From Paenibacillus wynnii (GTDB lineage Bacteria; Bacillota; Bacilli; Paenibacillales; Paenibacillaceae): 64,000 nt of DNA. How positions within the stretch are numbered: the stretch's first letter is position 1; each line of letters begins with the position of its first letter. The stretch spans positions 2,480,001 to 2,544,000 of the forward strand of contig NZ_JQCR01000003.1 of the NCBI RefSeq assembly GCF_000757885.1, in the 5' to 3' direction. The position numbers and the translations under genes were made by a program. Positions 9,040 through 17,721 of the stretch are shown here, in pieces. The notes under the pieces are model-generated. The model searched no databases, was not told where the DNA came from, and saw nothing but the letters and a program-made list of their open reading frames with translations.

Positions 9040-9090
9040 AAAAAACGCCCCAACATACCACCGGATAAACCGAGGTGTGTTGGGACGTTC
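9040..9090 (-). terminator. terminator downstream of ispG
   Basis: On the minus strand AACGTCCCAACACACC pairs with GGTATGTTGGGGCGTT and is followed by TTTTT. It closes the clp-ispG transcription direction before the IS. Confidence 0.8.
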
Positions 9091-9129
9091 TTCGTCACTT
9101 AAACCTATTTATAATTGCATTAATTATAT

Positions 9130-10275
9130 TTAAATACCATTACTTGATTTTCCAACTTGTACTGGAGGTGCCAAATTAGCATGACTGCGGCCCGGAATCT
9201 CACCTGTAGCTTCATAGGCAACGACGATGGCATCAATTTCCTTTTTCAACTCACTCACTAGTTCTGCTTCTGGTACTTTCCGAATCATCTCTCCGTAGCG
9301 GAACAGCATTCCTTCACCACGCGCCCCTGCAATGCCGATATCGGCCTCACGAGCTTCACCGGGTCCGTTAACCGCACAACCTAATACGGATACCTTGATC
9401 GGCACCTTAAGCTTGGAAATGTACTCCTCAACTTCATTAGCTATGGAGAACAGATCGATATCCAGACGTCCACAAGTAGGGCAGGATATTAGCGTTGCCG
9501 CATTGGAGATGAGTCCAAATGTCTTCAAGAGTTCCCGTGCCACCTTAACTTCCTCTACAGGATCGGCACTTAGTGAAATACGTACAGTGCTGCCGATGCC
9601 CATGGACAGAAGAGCTCCAATTCCTGCAGAACTCTTAACCGTACCTGCAAAAAGAGTACCGGACTCCGTGATTCCGAGGTGAAGCGGGTAAGGAATAACC
9701 TGAGCAGCTTGACGGTAGGCTTCAATAGCCATTGGAACATCAGATGCCTTCAAAGAAACGATGATATCATGGAAATCCAATTCTTCCAGGATGCCAATAT
9801 GATACAGAGCGCTTTCGACCATAGCCTCCGGTGTAGGGTAACCGTACTTCTCAAGCAAATGGTTCTCCAATGAACCGGCATTTACACCGATACGGATTGG
9901 AATACCCTTAGCCTTACAAGCATTCACTACGGCTTCAACCTTCTCACGACGGCCGATATTCCCAGGATTAATACGAACCTTGTCAATCCCGTTCTCTATG
10001 GAAAGCAGGGCCAATTTATAGTTGAAGTGGATATCCGCTACAAGAGGAATGTGTATCCGCTTCTTAATTTCCTTAATTGCAGCAGCTGCCTCTTCATTGT
10101 TCACGGTCACCCGTACTAACTGACAACCTGCTTCTTCCAGCCGCAGGATCTCGGCAACCGTTGCCTCGACATCTGCTGTTTTGGTTGTACACATGCTTTG
10201 AATGGCAACCTCGTTGTTTCCCCCAATAATGACGCCGCCAACATTGACGGGACGTGTCTGGTGTCTCAAGAACAT
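9130..10275 (-). CDS. ispG: 4-hydroxy-3-methylbut-2-enyl diphosphate synthase (IspG/GcpE)
   Basis: 381 aa from the ATG at 10275, which has GGGGGAG six bases upstream; an ATG five codons earlier (10290) has a weaker GGTGGAG at ten bases and cannot be excluded. IspG is the [4Fe-4S] enzyme of the MEP isoprenoid pathway that reduces methylerythritol cyclodiphosphate to HMBPP. The cluster cysteines are in SCPTCGR and LGCAVNGPGEAREADIG. The TIM-barrel part has VEATVAEI and VRINPGNIGRR. Its place between clpX and lonB is not the Bacillus arrangement. Length and motifs fit the family well. Confidence 0.95.
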   Translation of the reverse strand: MFLRHQTRPVNVGGVIIGGNNEVAIQSMCTTKTADVEATVAEILRLEEAGCQLVRVTVNNEEAAAAIKEIKKRIHIPLVADIHFNYKLALLSIENGIDKVRINPGNIGRREKVEAVVNACKAKGIPIRIGVNAGSLENHLLEKYGYPTPEAMVESALYHIGILEELDFHDIIVSLKASDVPMAIEAYRQAAQVIPYPLHLGITESGTLFAGTVKSSAGIGALLSMGIGSTVRISLSADPVEEVKVARELLKTFGLISNAATLISCPTCGRLDIDLFSIANEVEEYISKLKVPIKVSVLGCAVNGPGEAREADIGIAGARGEGMLFRYGEMIRKVPEAELVSELKKEIDAIVVAYEATGEIPGRSHANLAPPVQVGKSSNGI

Positions 10276-10385
10276 GGTTTTCTCCCCCATAACGCCAAAG
10301 CTCCACCCCTTCGCTCCCGCTGTTTAGGACGGGATATGCGGAAGAAAGGTGGAGTCTATGACATGTATTGTTAAGGATCGCCGGC

Positions 10386-11642
10386 TTACGCGCTTTCCTC
10401 TTGTTTCTTATCTTTCTTCGTGCTCAGCTCAGGCAAGGCTTTCTCCTGAACGACTTTTTCTGTGATTACACAATCCTTGATATCATCGCGTGAGGGAACC
10501 TCATACATCACATCAAGCATAATGCTCTCGATAATTGCGCGTAATCCGCGAGCTCCTGTGTTGCGCTTGATCGCTTCCTTCGCAATCGCGTCAAGTGCCA
10601 GCGGCTCGAATTTCAGCGTTACATTATCCATCTCCAGCAGCTTGATATACTGCTTCACAAGCGCGTTCTTCGGCTCGGAGAGAATACGTACCAACGTCTT
10701 CTCATCCAGCGGCTCCAGAGTGGAGATGATCGGCAGGCGGCCAACAAATTCAGGAATAAGTCCAAATTTGAGCAGATCCTCCGGTAATACCATGGATAGG
10801 TATTCGCCGGTTTTCAGATCCTTTTGACCTTCAACAGCGGAGTTAAAACCAATCACCTTTTTACCAATACGGCGCTTGATCATTTGCTCCAGTCCGTCAA
10901 AAGCTCCACCTACGATAAACAAGATGTTCGTCGTATCGATCTGAATAAATTCCTGATGAGGATGCTTACGTCCACCTTGCGGAGGAACAGAAGCAACAGT
11001 TCCTTCCAGAATCTTCAGCAATGCTTGCTGTACACCTTCACCCGATACATCCCGAGTAATAGATGGATTCTCCGATTTACGCGCTACTTTATCGATCTCA
11101 TCAATATAGATAATACCGCGTTCAGCTTTCTCTACATCGTAATCCGCCGCTTGAATCAGCTTCAGAAGAATATTCTCAACATCCTCACCGACATAACCTG
11201 CTTCCGTCAAGGACGTAGCGTCTGCTATGGCAAAAGGAACGTTAATAATCTTAGCCATGGTCTGCGCCAAGAGAGTTTTACCTGAACCTGTTGGACCGAG
11301 CAGAAGGATATTACTCTTCGTCAGCTCAACATCTTCGATTTTGCTCTGGCTGTTCACCCGTTTGTAGTGGTTGTATACCGCCACGGAGAGTGATTTCTTT
11401 GCTTGATCTTGACCAATAACGTATTGGTCCAAAATATCACGGATTTCCTTTGGTTTCGGAATATCCTTCATGTCTAGCTCTTCTTCATGACCGAGCTCTT
11501 CCTCAACGATTTCTGTACAAAGTTCGATACATTCATCGCATATATAAACGCCTGGTCCCGCTACAAGCTTGCGAACCTGTTCTTGTGATTTACCGCAGAA
11601 GGAGCACTTAAGCTGCCCTTTTTCATCATTAAATTTAAACAT
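10386..11642 (-). CDS. clpX: ATP-dependent Clp protease ATP-binding subunit ClpX
   Basis: 418 aa, normal length. ClpX is the AAA+ unfoldase that feeds substrates to ClpP. The N-terminal zinc-binding domain has CSFCGKSQ and CDECIELC; Walker A is GPTGSGKT, Walker B IIYIDEIDK, and the IGF loop that docks on ClpP is seen as KVIGFNS. It follows clpP with a 12-nt gap, so the two are one operon. The tail is Lys-rich (KKDKKQEES). Confidence 0.97.
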   Translation of the reverse strand: MFKFNDEKGQLKCSFCGKSQEQVRKLVAGPGVYICDECIELCTEIVEEELGHEEELDMKDIPKPKEIRDILDQYVIGQDQAKKSLSVAVYNHYKRVNSQSKIEDVELTKSNILLLGPTGSGKTLLAQTMAKIINVPFAIADATSLTEAGYVGEDVENILLKLIQAADYDVEKAERGIIYIDEIDKVARKSENPSITRDVSGEGVQQALLKILEGTVASVPPQGGRKHPHQEFIQIDTTNILFIVGGAFDGLEQMIKRRIGKKVIGFNSAVEGQKDLKTGEYLSMVLPEDLLKFGLIPEFVGRLPIISTLEPLDEKTLVRILSEPKNALVKQYIKLLEMDNVTLKFEPLALDAIAKEAIKRNTGARGLRAIIESIMLDVMYEVPSRDDIKDCVITEKVVQEKALPELSTKKDKKQEESA

Positions 11643-11654
11643 CTAACCACCCCT

Positions 11655-12245
11655 TTAAGATTTGATCGGTGAAGTGAGAACCTGGTCAATAAGGCCGTAA
11701 GCCTTCGCTTCTTCCGCGCTCATGAAATTATCGCGGTCTGTATCCCGTTCGATTTTGTCAAGGGGCTGACCTGTGCGTTCTACATAAATCTGATTCAACT
11801 TCTGTTTAGTCTTGATGATCCAGTCGGTATGAATCAAAATATCGGACGCTTGACCCTGAACGCCACCTAGCGGCTGGTGAATCATGACTTCGCTGTTCGT
11901 AAGAGCAAACCGTTTCCCCGGCGCTCCGGCAGTCAACAGAAGCGATCCCATACTTGCTGCCATCCCCACACAAATCGTGGAAACATCCGGTTTAATATAT
12001 TGCATCGTATCATATATACCCATACCGGCTGTTACAGAACCACCGGGTGAGTTGAGGTACAAGTGAATGTCCTTTTCGGGGTCGTCTGCTGCCAAGAACA
12101 ACAATTGAGCGATGACCAGATTGGCGACATCATCGTCAATCGCACTGCTCAGAAAGATGATGCGATCCTTCAGCAATCTGGAATAGATATCGTACGAGCG
12201 TTCTCCCCGACTTGTGGTTTCCACAACCATTGGTACCAGACTCAT
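11655..12245 (-). CDS. clpP: ATP-dependent Clp protease proteolytic subunit
   Basis: 196 aa from the ATG at 12245 (MSLVPMVVETTSRGERSYD), which matches the family N terminus and has AAGAGG upstream; an in-frame start 8 codons earlier is less likely. ClpP is the tetradecameric serine protease partner of ClpX and ClpC. Catalytic residues: Ser in GMAASMGSLLL, His in MIHQPLGG, and the Asp in ERDTDRDNFM. A promoter lies upstream at 12294-12322. Confidence 0.97.
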   Translation of the reverse strand: MSLVPMVVETTSRGERSYDIYSRLLKDRIIFLSSAIDDDVANLVIAQLLFLAADDPEKDIHLYLNSPGGSVTAGMGIYDTMQYIKPDVSTICVGMAASMGSLLLTAGAPGKRFALTNSEVMIHQPLGGVQGQASDILIHTDWIIKTKQKLNQIYVERTGQPLDKIERDTDRDNFMSAEEAKAYGLIDQVLTSPIKS

Positions 12246-12293
12246 GCCACCAACCTCTTTTCTATACAAAGATAGTCTTTCCTTTTCAAAAAT

Positions 12294-12322
12294 ATTTTAA
12301 CACGTTCAAAGCCCTATGTCAT
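12294..12322 (-). promoter_or_regulatory. predicted sigma-A promoter of clpP
   Basis: On the minus strand ATGACA (12322-12317), 17-bp spacer, TAAAAT (12299-12294). No CtsR-type GGTCAAA heptads are visible near it. Confidence 0.5.
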
Positions 12323-12413
12323 TTTTTCACTTTACAGCGTAATTATATCCCGAAAGTCAGCCATTCATAACAATACGCTATGTAATTCCTAGAATTACTT
12401 TACCCTTAGATTA

Positions 12414-12450
12414 TAAAAAAATAAGGCACGTAACAATATACGTGCCTTAT
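12414..12450 (-). terminator. terminator of tig
   Basis: On the minus strand ATAAGGCACGTA and TACGTGCCTTAT form a perfect 12-bp stem with a six-base loop, followed by TTTTTT. It separates tig from clpP. Confidence 0.92.
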
Positions 12451-12508
12451 CGACTGTATATGGAGACCCATAAAGGCCACTCTAGTTAAACACTGATATT
12501 AATTAAAA

Positions 12509-13837
12509 TTACTCGGCACTAACTTCAGCTGCAGCTTCTTCAACCGCTTCAACTTCCTTGCTGTTTGCTACAAGGAATTCGATTGTCTTACGAAGGGAAA
12601 TATCCTCATTCAAGCTGCCAATGGAACCATTAGCTGTTAGAATGCTACGGATTTCTTCAGGAGTGCGTTTGTAAGCTTCAGCCATAGTAGCCAATTCCTG
12701 AGTAATTTCTTCTTCGGAAACTTCGATGTTTTCGGTCTTAGCGATAACTTCCAGTACCAAGTTGTTGCGAACGCGTTTCTCAGCATCGCCTTTCATTTGG
12801 GTCTGCAAGTCTTCACGAGTTTGACCTGAGAAGCTAAGGAACATATCCATGTTCATGCCTTGTTGACGCAGGCGGTTATCGAAATCGCGAACCATGTTTT
12901 GTACTTCGCTTTCGATCATAGATTCAGGAATTTCAATTTCTGCATTTTCAGACGCTTTATCAACTACAGCATTCTCGCGAACACCTTTCAGCTCATCCTG
13001 TTTACGGGATTCAAGCTGTTGTTTCAGGTCTGCTTTGTATTCTTCCAAAGTGTCGAATTCACTAACGTCTTTAGCGAATTCATCATCAAGAGCTGGAAGT
13101 TGTTTGCGTTTGATCTCATGCAGTTTCACTTTGAACACAGCTACTTTACCTGCAAGATTCTCAGCGTGGTAAGTTTCTGGGAAAGTTACTTCAATGTCCT
13201 TAAGATCGCCAACACCCATACCAATAACCTGCTCTTCGAAGCCAGGAATGAAGGAGTTGCTGCCAAGCTCAAGTGAATGACGCTCAGCTTGTCCGCCTTC
13301 GAATGGTACTCCGTCAACAGATCCGTCAAAGTCAATAACAGTGATATCGCCGTTTGCAGCTACTTCATCTTCAATAACAACAAGCTCAGCGTGACGCTCT
13401 TGCAGACGAGTAAGTTCAGCAGTCAATTCTTCTTCAGTTACTTCAGCTTTTTGTACAGGAACTTCAAGTCCTTTGTACTCGCCCAATTTAACTTCAGGCT
13501 TAACAGTTACTTTAGCTTTGAAAATAAACGGTTGGCCTTTAGCAAACTGCTCAACATCAACTTCAGGACGGTCTACTGGGAAGATATCTGTTTCGTCGAT
13601 AGCTTCACCGTATGCTTCAGGAAGTAGGATGTCAATTGCATCTTGATACAAGCTTTCTACACCAAAACGGGATTCAAAAATAGCCCGCGGCACTTTGCCT
13701 TTACGGAATCCAGGTACGTTTGCTTTCTTAACTACTTTATTAAAAGCTTTGTCGAGTGCTGCAGTTACACGTTCAACTTCGACTTCGACTTCAAGAACAC
13801 CAAGGTTCTTCTCTATTTTCTCCCAAGTTGCTTTCAT
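12509..13837 (-). CDS. tig: trigger factor (ribosome-associated chaperone, peptidyl-prolyl isomerase)
   Basis: 442 aa from the ATG at 13837 (MKATWEKIEKNLGVLEVEV), with GGAGGGG upstream; a longer frame to 13876 lacks a ribosome binding site. Trigger factor binds ribosomal protein L23 and shields nascent chains. The ribosome-binding signature is VPGFRKGKVPRAIFESRFG (about 37-55); the FKBP-type isomerase domain spans about 155-240 (GDITVIDFDGSVDGVPFEGG); the C-terminal helical arms follow. The C terminus is Glu/Ala-rich. Confidence 0.96.
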   Translation of the reverse strand: MKATWEKIEKNLGVLEVEVEVERVTAALDKAFNKVVKKANVPGFRKGKVPRAIFESRFGVESLYQDAIDILLPEAYGEAIDETDIFPVDRPEVDVEQFAKGQPFIFKAKVTVKPEVKLGEYKGLEVPVQKAEVTEEELTAELTRLQERHAELVVIEDEVAANGDITVIDFDGSVDGVPFEGGQAERHSLELGSNSFIPGFEEQVIGMGVGDLKDIEVTFPETYHAENLAGKVAVFKVKLHEIKRKQLPALDDEFAKDVSEFDTLEEYKADLKQQLESRKQDELKGVRENAVVDKASENAEIEIPESMIESEVQNMVRDFDNRLRQQGMNMDMFLSFSGQTREDLQTQMKGDAEKRVRNNLVLEVIAKTENIEVSEEEITQELATMAEAYKRTPEEIRSILTANGSIGSLNEDISLRKTIEFLVANSKEVEAVEEAAAEVSAE

Positions 13838-13974
13838 AATATACTTTCCCCTCCAAGATAGGTTCACATGTTTCAATCAAATAATCCTCGCACAGAATAA
13901 CCATTATATTATATACAAAATTACTTTTTTAATCAAGTAGTGTTGCTTTTACGCTATTCTCCGAACTTCAAATC

Positions 13975-14895
13975 CTACAATTCAGCCTTCACGAAGGCCT
14001 TAAGAGAGCGATAGGCTTGCTCAAATTGAAACCTCATAGTATCCGTAATCCCGTACATATTCCGAGTTTCTTCTTCATTCCGGGTACCGTTCAGACTCTC
14101 AGAGATGATCTGGTGCAAGGCCCCGGCCCATATATCGAGAAGTACATCCTCCCCTGACATTAGAGAGCGATAATCGGCAGTGCCATAAATCGACATGATG
14201 AACTGGCCCCAAAGCTCTTGTGCAAAATAGTATATAGTAGGCTCATGCACTTCCGCCTGCTGGGCCACTCTTTCCAGCACCTGAACGACCTGAGGCGGGA
14301 AGTCGTCACTCTGCAGCGGTATATCATCTATCTCAATAACGGAGGTCTCCAGTCCACGAACCAGCTTAACAGCACCTTCTACTCCACGGCGTCGCAGCGT
14401 CTGCATTGTTCGGAATTGCAGTAATGGATGTACCTTGCCTGTCTGCAGCCAAGCGATCAGCGCTTCATCCACTCCTTCTCCCTGAACATAAGAGAGCTGT
14501 TCCAGAGCCAAAACAGTACCCTCCGCCAGAGGCTCGTTCATAATTTTCAGCAACAGCTTATTCGGGTAGTCCGGATCGTCCGCCTGCTTCGACTGAGCCA
14601 AAATTCGGGCCATATCCTCTTCGCCGAGGTCTTCTTCATGTCCGTAAGGGGACCCGTCTGAGTCTCCATGCTGTGCAGCATAAGGGAAGGCGGTCTCCAA
14701 CCATTCGAGCAGTGACTGCCATTCCTCATAATAATGTTCTTCCTGTCCTTGGCATTGCAGTAAAAAACGTAGGAGCTCCATCGCTTCCCCGTAGCGTTCA
14801 CTCTCCAGCATTATCGTCAATTGGATCTGATAATAATCCAACGTTTTCGGAAACAGCACGATATTATCTTTGGCGGGGGAATTCGAATTCTTAAT
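13975..14895 (-). CDS. conserved protein of unknown function, probably starting at AUU
   Basis: 306 aa if translation begins at ATT (14895-14893), which stands exactly six bases after a perfect AAGGAGGT; the resulting N terminus is (I/M)KNSNSPAKDNIVLFPKTLDYYQIQL. The first conventional start is GTG at 14859, 36 bases downstream, with no ribosome binding site. The protein is soluble and largely helical; residues about 20-60 resemble one TPR-like helical hairpin (LESERYGEAMELLRFLLQC), and an acidic stretch follows. No catalytic motif is visible and the family is not recognised. It precedes tig by about 140 bp. Confidence 0.75.
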   Translation of the reverse strand: MKNSNSPAKDNIVLFPKTLDYYQIQLTIMLESERYGEAMELLRFLLQCQGQEEHYYEEWQSLLEWLETAFPYAAQHGDSDGSPYGHEEDLGEEDMARILAQSKQADDPDYPNKLLLKIMNEPLAEGTVLALEQLSYVQGEGVDEALIAWLQTGKVHPLLQFRTMQTLRRRGVEGAVKLVRGLETSVIEIDDIPLQSDDFPPQVVQVLERVAQQAEVHEPTIYYFAQELWGQFIMSIYGTADYRSLMSGEDVLLDIWAGALHQIISESLNGTRNEEETRNMYGITDTMRFQFEQAYRSLKAFVKAEL

Positions 14896-14979
14896 GAGGG
14901 CACCTCCTTGAAATCATCCGGTTCTTCTTGGATCCATTGTGATTATAGCATACCCTTTTCGGATTCTTAAAAAAACAGG

Positions 14980-15008
14980 TTGTAAAAGTTATTTATGTAT
15001 GATAAAAT
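14980..15008 (+). promoter_or_regulatory. promoter of tRNA-Arg copy 1
   Basis: TTGTAA (14980-14985), 17-bp spacer, TAAAAT (15003-15008), about 32 bp before the tRNA. Confidence 0.6.
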
Positions 15009-15039
15009 AAATTTTGCTTGCTTTTCAGCTTTCTATCAT

Positions 15040-15113
15040 GTCCCGGTAGCTCAGCCGGATAGAGCATGCGCCTTCTAAGCGCACGGTCGGGGGTTCGAAT
15101 CCCTTCCGGGACG
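15040..15113 (+). tRNA. tRNA-Arg (anticodon TCT), copy 1
   Basis: The cloverleaf folds fully: acceptor GTCCCGG/CCGGGAC, D arm GCTC/GAGC, anticodon stem TGCGC/GCGCA with loop CTTCTAA (anticodon TCT, reads AGA/AGG), T loop TTCGAAT. The CCA end is not encoded. It differs at only two bases from the copy on the other strand at 40844-40917. Confidence 0.96.
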
Positions 15114-15123
15114 TCAATCTAAG

Positions 15124-15147
15124 TCCTTCCTTCGGGAAGGATTTTTT
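15124..15147 (+). terminator. terminator of tRNA-Arg copy 1
   Basis: TCCTTCC-TTCG-GGAAGGA stem with a UUCG-type tetraloop, followed by TTTTTT. Confidence 0.9.
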
Positions 15148-15270
15148 ATATTTTAACCACTTTGTCCCTATTTAAGCTCCAATAGCTTCTTTTTTGTACC
15201 TTTAGTATCCTTACTTTTTTAGCTCCTGTACTTCCTCCTGTACTTCCTTTACCCATTCGGGAAACGACTT

Positions 15271-15453
15271 AACTGTACTTTGTGCAACTAAACTTCTCTT
15301 TTTTCACCAATTCAGCCTAATAGATGTATTCAGTACAACTAAATCCACTGATTTATGCCAAAAGCGCTCATTATCCCTATTATAGTTGCATAAAGTACAC
15401 TTACATACAAAGGATGACTCCATCCGTTTAAAATAATCGCACAAAGTACACTT
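15271..15453. repeat. four-core interspersed repeat, locus B
   Basis: The 430-bp gap between the tRNA terminator and the fapA terminator holds four palindromic cores at 15271 (AACTGTACTTTGTGCAACTA, opposite sense), 15321 (opposite sense), 15382 (TAGTTGCATAAAGTACACTT) and 15434. The spacing is 50, 61 and 52 bp, the same as in loci A, C and D. The stretch between cores 2 and 3 resembles that of locus D. No reading frame or RNA gene is seen here. Confidence 0.8.
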
Positions 15454-15544
15454 ATTTACTTACTATCTACATTTACTCCCTTATCTACTTAACCAACTGA
15501 GCCGGGATAACGCACCCTAGTCAATAAGAGGAATCTAATTTGTC

Positions 15545-15588
15545 AAAAAAAGACCCGAACACTTATGCTGCTAATGTTCGGGTCTTTT
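15545..15588 (-). terminator. terminator of fapA
   Basis: AAAAGACCCGAACA and TGTTCGGGTCTTTT form a perfect 14-bp stem; on the minus strand it is followed by TTT. Confidence 0.92.
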
Positions 15589-15643
15589 GAGCAAGCGAAA
15601 TTACTCCTACTTCAACTAATTTTCAACTCAGATCTTTGCCATC

Positions 15644-17503
15644 TCAGATCTTCGCCATCTTCCGTATCGTATCACTGTCAAACACCATATTCTCGACCGG
15701 CTCTGTAATATCTGCGGAATAACGGTCAATGGTGATCTTGCCCAAATACATTTTGCGTATAGTAACGCTTCGTTTCGCTTTCAGATAAGATTGAGCGCCG
15801 CTCTCTCCGCCTACAAGGTAGGCTGAAATCGTACCGCCTGCCTCTAACCGGGAACCCCGGCATACAGAAGCCGGACTAAGAAAAGTAATATTGCCCGATG
15901 AGAACAGATCACTCTGCACAATTCCGTCTTTATGAATAATAATATCTCCGTTTGATTTAATGGTTGTGTTCTGGGATTTACCCATATTAACCTCAACCTT
16001 CGTCTCCTGCATCCGGGCCACTCCTGAGTGCAGCTGTACAAGTGAATTAATAAATCCGCTCAGAGATGATTCATTCAGGAAGTCAACAAGCTGTATCGGA
16101 TTCAAGAATACATTCAAAAAATGCGTGATTTGCTCAAGATCGTGGTGAAACGATGCCTGAACATGAGTGAGTACTGTCAGCAGTTCCCGAATCACCTGCG
16201 TGATTTTTTTGAACTTACTCTCCAGCAGGAGCAGCACAGCCTGTCCATATTTGACGGATTGTTTGCGGTTCTCCACAGCTTGTGTCAGTAGGCCTGCAGC
16301 TTTCTGCAGAACCTTCACCTCTTCAATGAGGAATTGAGAGCTAATATAAATACGGTTGTACATCACACCGAAGTAGCCAGAATACAGCTTGCTGTTAGCC
16401 ACGTTTCCTCTGATAAGAATACTGCCGGTTGCGGTAATCGTAGAGTTGTGAACATTCCCAGCTATATATACATTTCCTAGTGATTCTATAATCATATTAT
16501 CTTCCACGTTGCCCCGGACAATAACATCTCCTGAAAAGAGAATATTCCCTGTTTTGATATTAACGTTGCCTGGTACGGTGTATGAGGTACAAATGTCAAA
16601 ATACTTGATCTTATCACCGGTCATCCGCGGTCTGCCCTCACGAAGTGCACGTATTTCGTTATTAGCAAGGAGCACCGTCTGATCCTTAGCGATCACTATA
16701 ATGTCCGTTGGCTGTTGAGGATATAATATCTCCCCATGAACATCATAACCGGGGATGCCCTCAACCACAGGAATCTTGCGTGCAATCACTTCCCCTCTTA
16801 CAACAGAAGGAATTCGAAGATGACTGCGGTAATCGACCTGCCCCCCGATTTCATTGAATTCACTATCAATGATATTCTCTGCAAAAAACAATTCCATTCG
16901 CGCGTTCTCACCCGGCACAGCGGCTCTCCCGTTGGCGACAGGAATGGGCTGATAGCTCGGATTTTGCAGTTCAGCATGAATTCCGGAGATATTGAGATTC
17001 TGGGTGATTGATTTTTTCTCAAAATCAGAAATCACCTTGTTCAAGGTTAGATGTCCAACCTCTACTTCTGTATTCATTGTTGCTGTGATCTCCAGCCAGG
17101 ATACCGCATAATGATCGTTCAGATTCCAGGCATATCTCTTAGGTGAATACAAGGTGAAAAACGCTAACAGCTTGTCCTCCGAAATCGTTATCCCGTAGAG
17201 CGGCGGCTCCGAAATTTCCCATTCAATGGTATCTTCAGATGTAACCTCGGTTGGACTTGTTATTTTTACTCCGTTGACCTGAATTACCACCGGCAGCACC
17301 CCGGAAATGACCGCAGGACTGCCCCCTGGAAGAGGATCTTGAACAAATATTTTATCGGCACGAACGAGCAAACGTCCGTCAGAATCATCCACTAATTGTG
17401 TCTCACTTAGAAAAATATCCGGATGGTTATCATTACTTGATGACTCCCATTCAAGCATATTAATAAGCTGATTCAAATCTTTTTCCGACATCCGGTCAGG
17501 CAT
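15644..17503 (-). CDS. FapA/DUF342 family protein
   Basis: 619 aa, similar in size to Bacillus FapA-type (DUF342) polymer-forming proteins. The N-terminal FapA domain covers about 60-250; a right-handed beta-helix region follows, seen as short repeated strands (FSGDVIVRGNVEDNMIIESLGNVYIAGNV and so on), interrupted by a coiled-coil hairpin at about 390-490, then more beta-helix to about 590. The ATG has GGAGG eight bases upstream. It forms a single-gene unit with its own terminator. Roles reported for the family concern flagellar or cell-surface assembly; the specific role here is unknown. Confidence 0.85.
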   Translation of the reverse strand: MPDRMSEKDLNQLINMLEWESSSNDNHPDIFLSETQLVDDSDGRLLVRADKIFVQDPLPGGSPAVISGVLPVVIQVNGVKITSPTEVTSEDTIEWEISEPPLYGITISEDKLLAFFTLYSPKRYAWNLNDHYAVSWLEITATMNTEVEVGHLTLNKVISDFEKKSITQNLNISGIHAELQNPSYQPIPVANGRAAVPGENARMELFFAENIIDSEFNEIGGQVDYRSHLRIPSVVRGEVIARKIPVVEGIPGYDVHGEILYPQQPTDIIVIAKDQTVLLANNEIRALREGRPRMTGDKIKYFDICTSYTVPGNVNIKTGNILFSGDVIVRGNVEDNMIIESLGNVYIAGNVHNSTITATGSILIRGNVANSKLYSGYFGVMYNRIYISSQFLIEEVKVLQKAAGLLTQAVENRKQSVKYGQAVLLLLESKFKKITQVIRELLTVLTHVQASFHHDLEQITHFLNVFLNPIQLVDFLNESSLSGFINSLVQLHSGVARMQETKVEVNMGKSQNTTIKSNGDIIIHKDGIVQSDLFSSGNITFLSPASVCRGSRLEAGGTISAYLVGGESGAQSYLKAKRSVTIRKMYLGKITIDRYSADITEPVENMVFDSDTIRKMAKI

Positions 17504-17635
17504 TAATCCGCCTCCATTTTTGTTGATATTTTAGACCGCTTTGTATAGAAGTTATTTATAGTCACTATACCAAATCAAACGTTCATAGTGTAAGTTAATT
17601 GGGAAGTTATTTGGATGGTTTGGGTATTTTTATTG

Positions 17636-17664
17636 TTGACAAGAATTTAGGGAGCCTATATGAT
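17636..17664 (+). promoter_or_regulatory. promoter of the ferric iron importer operon
   Basis: TTGACA (17636-17641), 17-bp spacer, TATGAT (17659-17664). The Fur box lies about 22 bp downstream, so a bound repressor would block elongation or open-complex escape. Confidence 0.6.
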
Positions 17665-17686
17665 TCAAATTAATTAATCTTTAATT

Positions 17687-17705
17687 GAGAATAATAATCA
17701 TTATC
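17687..17705 (+). promoter_or_regulatory. Fur box
   Basis: GAGAATAATAATCATTATC matches the 19-bp Fur consensus GATAATGATAATCATTATC at 17 of 19 positions. It overlaps the leader just before the iron-binding lipoprotein gene, so iron repression is expected. Confidence 0.85.
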
Positions 17706-17721
17706 TATGAGGAGTGTTGAC

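Noticed and set aside
10300..10380. Terminator between clpX and ispG
   Set aside because: An inverted repeat GGTGGAG/CTCCACC exists but has a long loop and no T-run; read-through is more likely.
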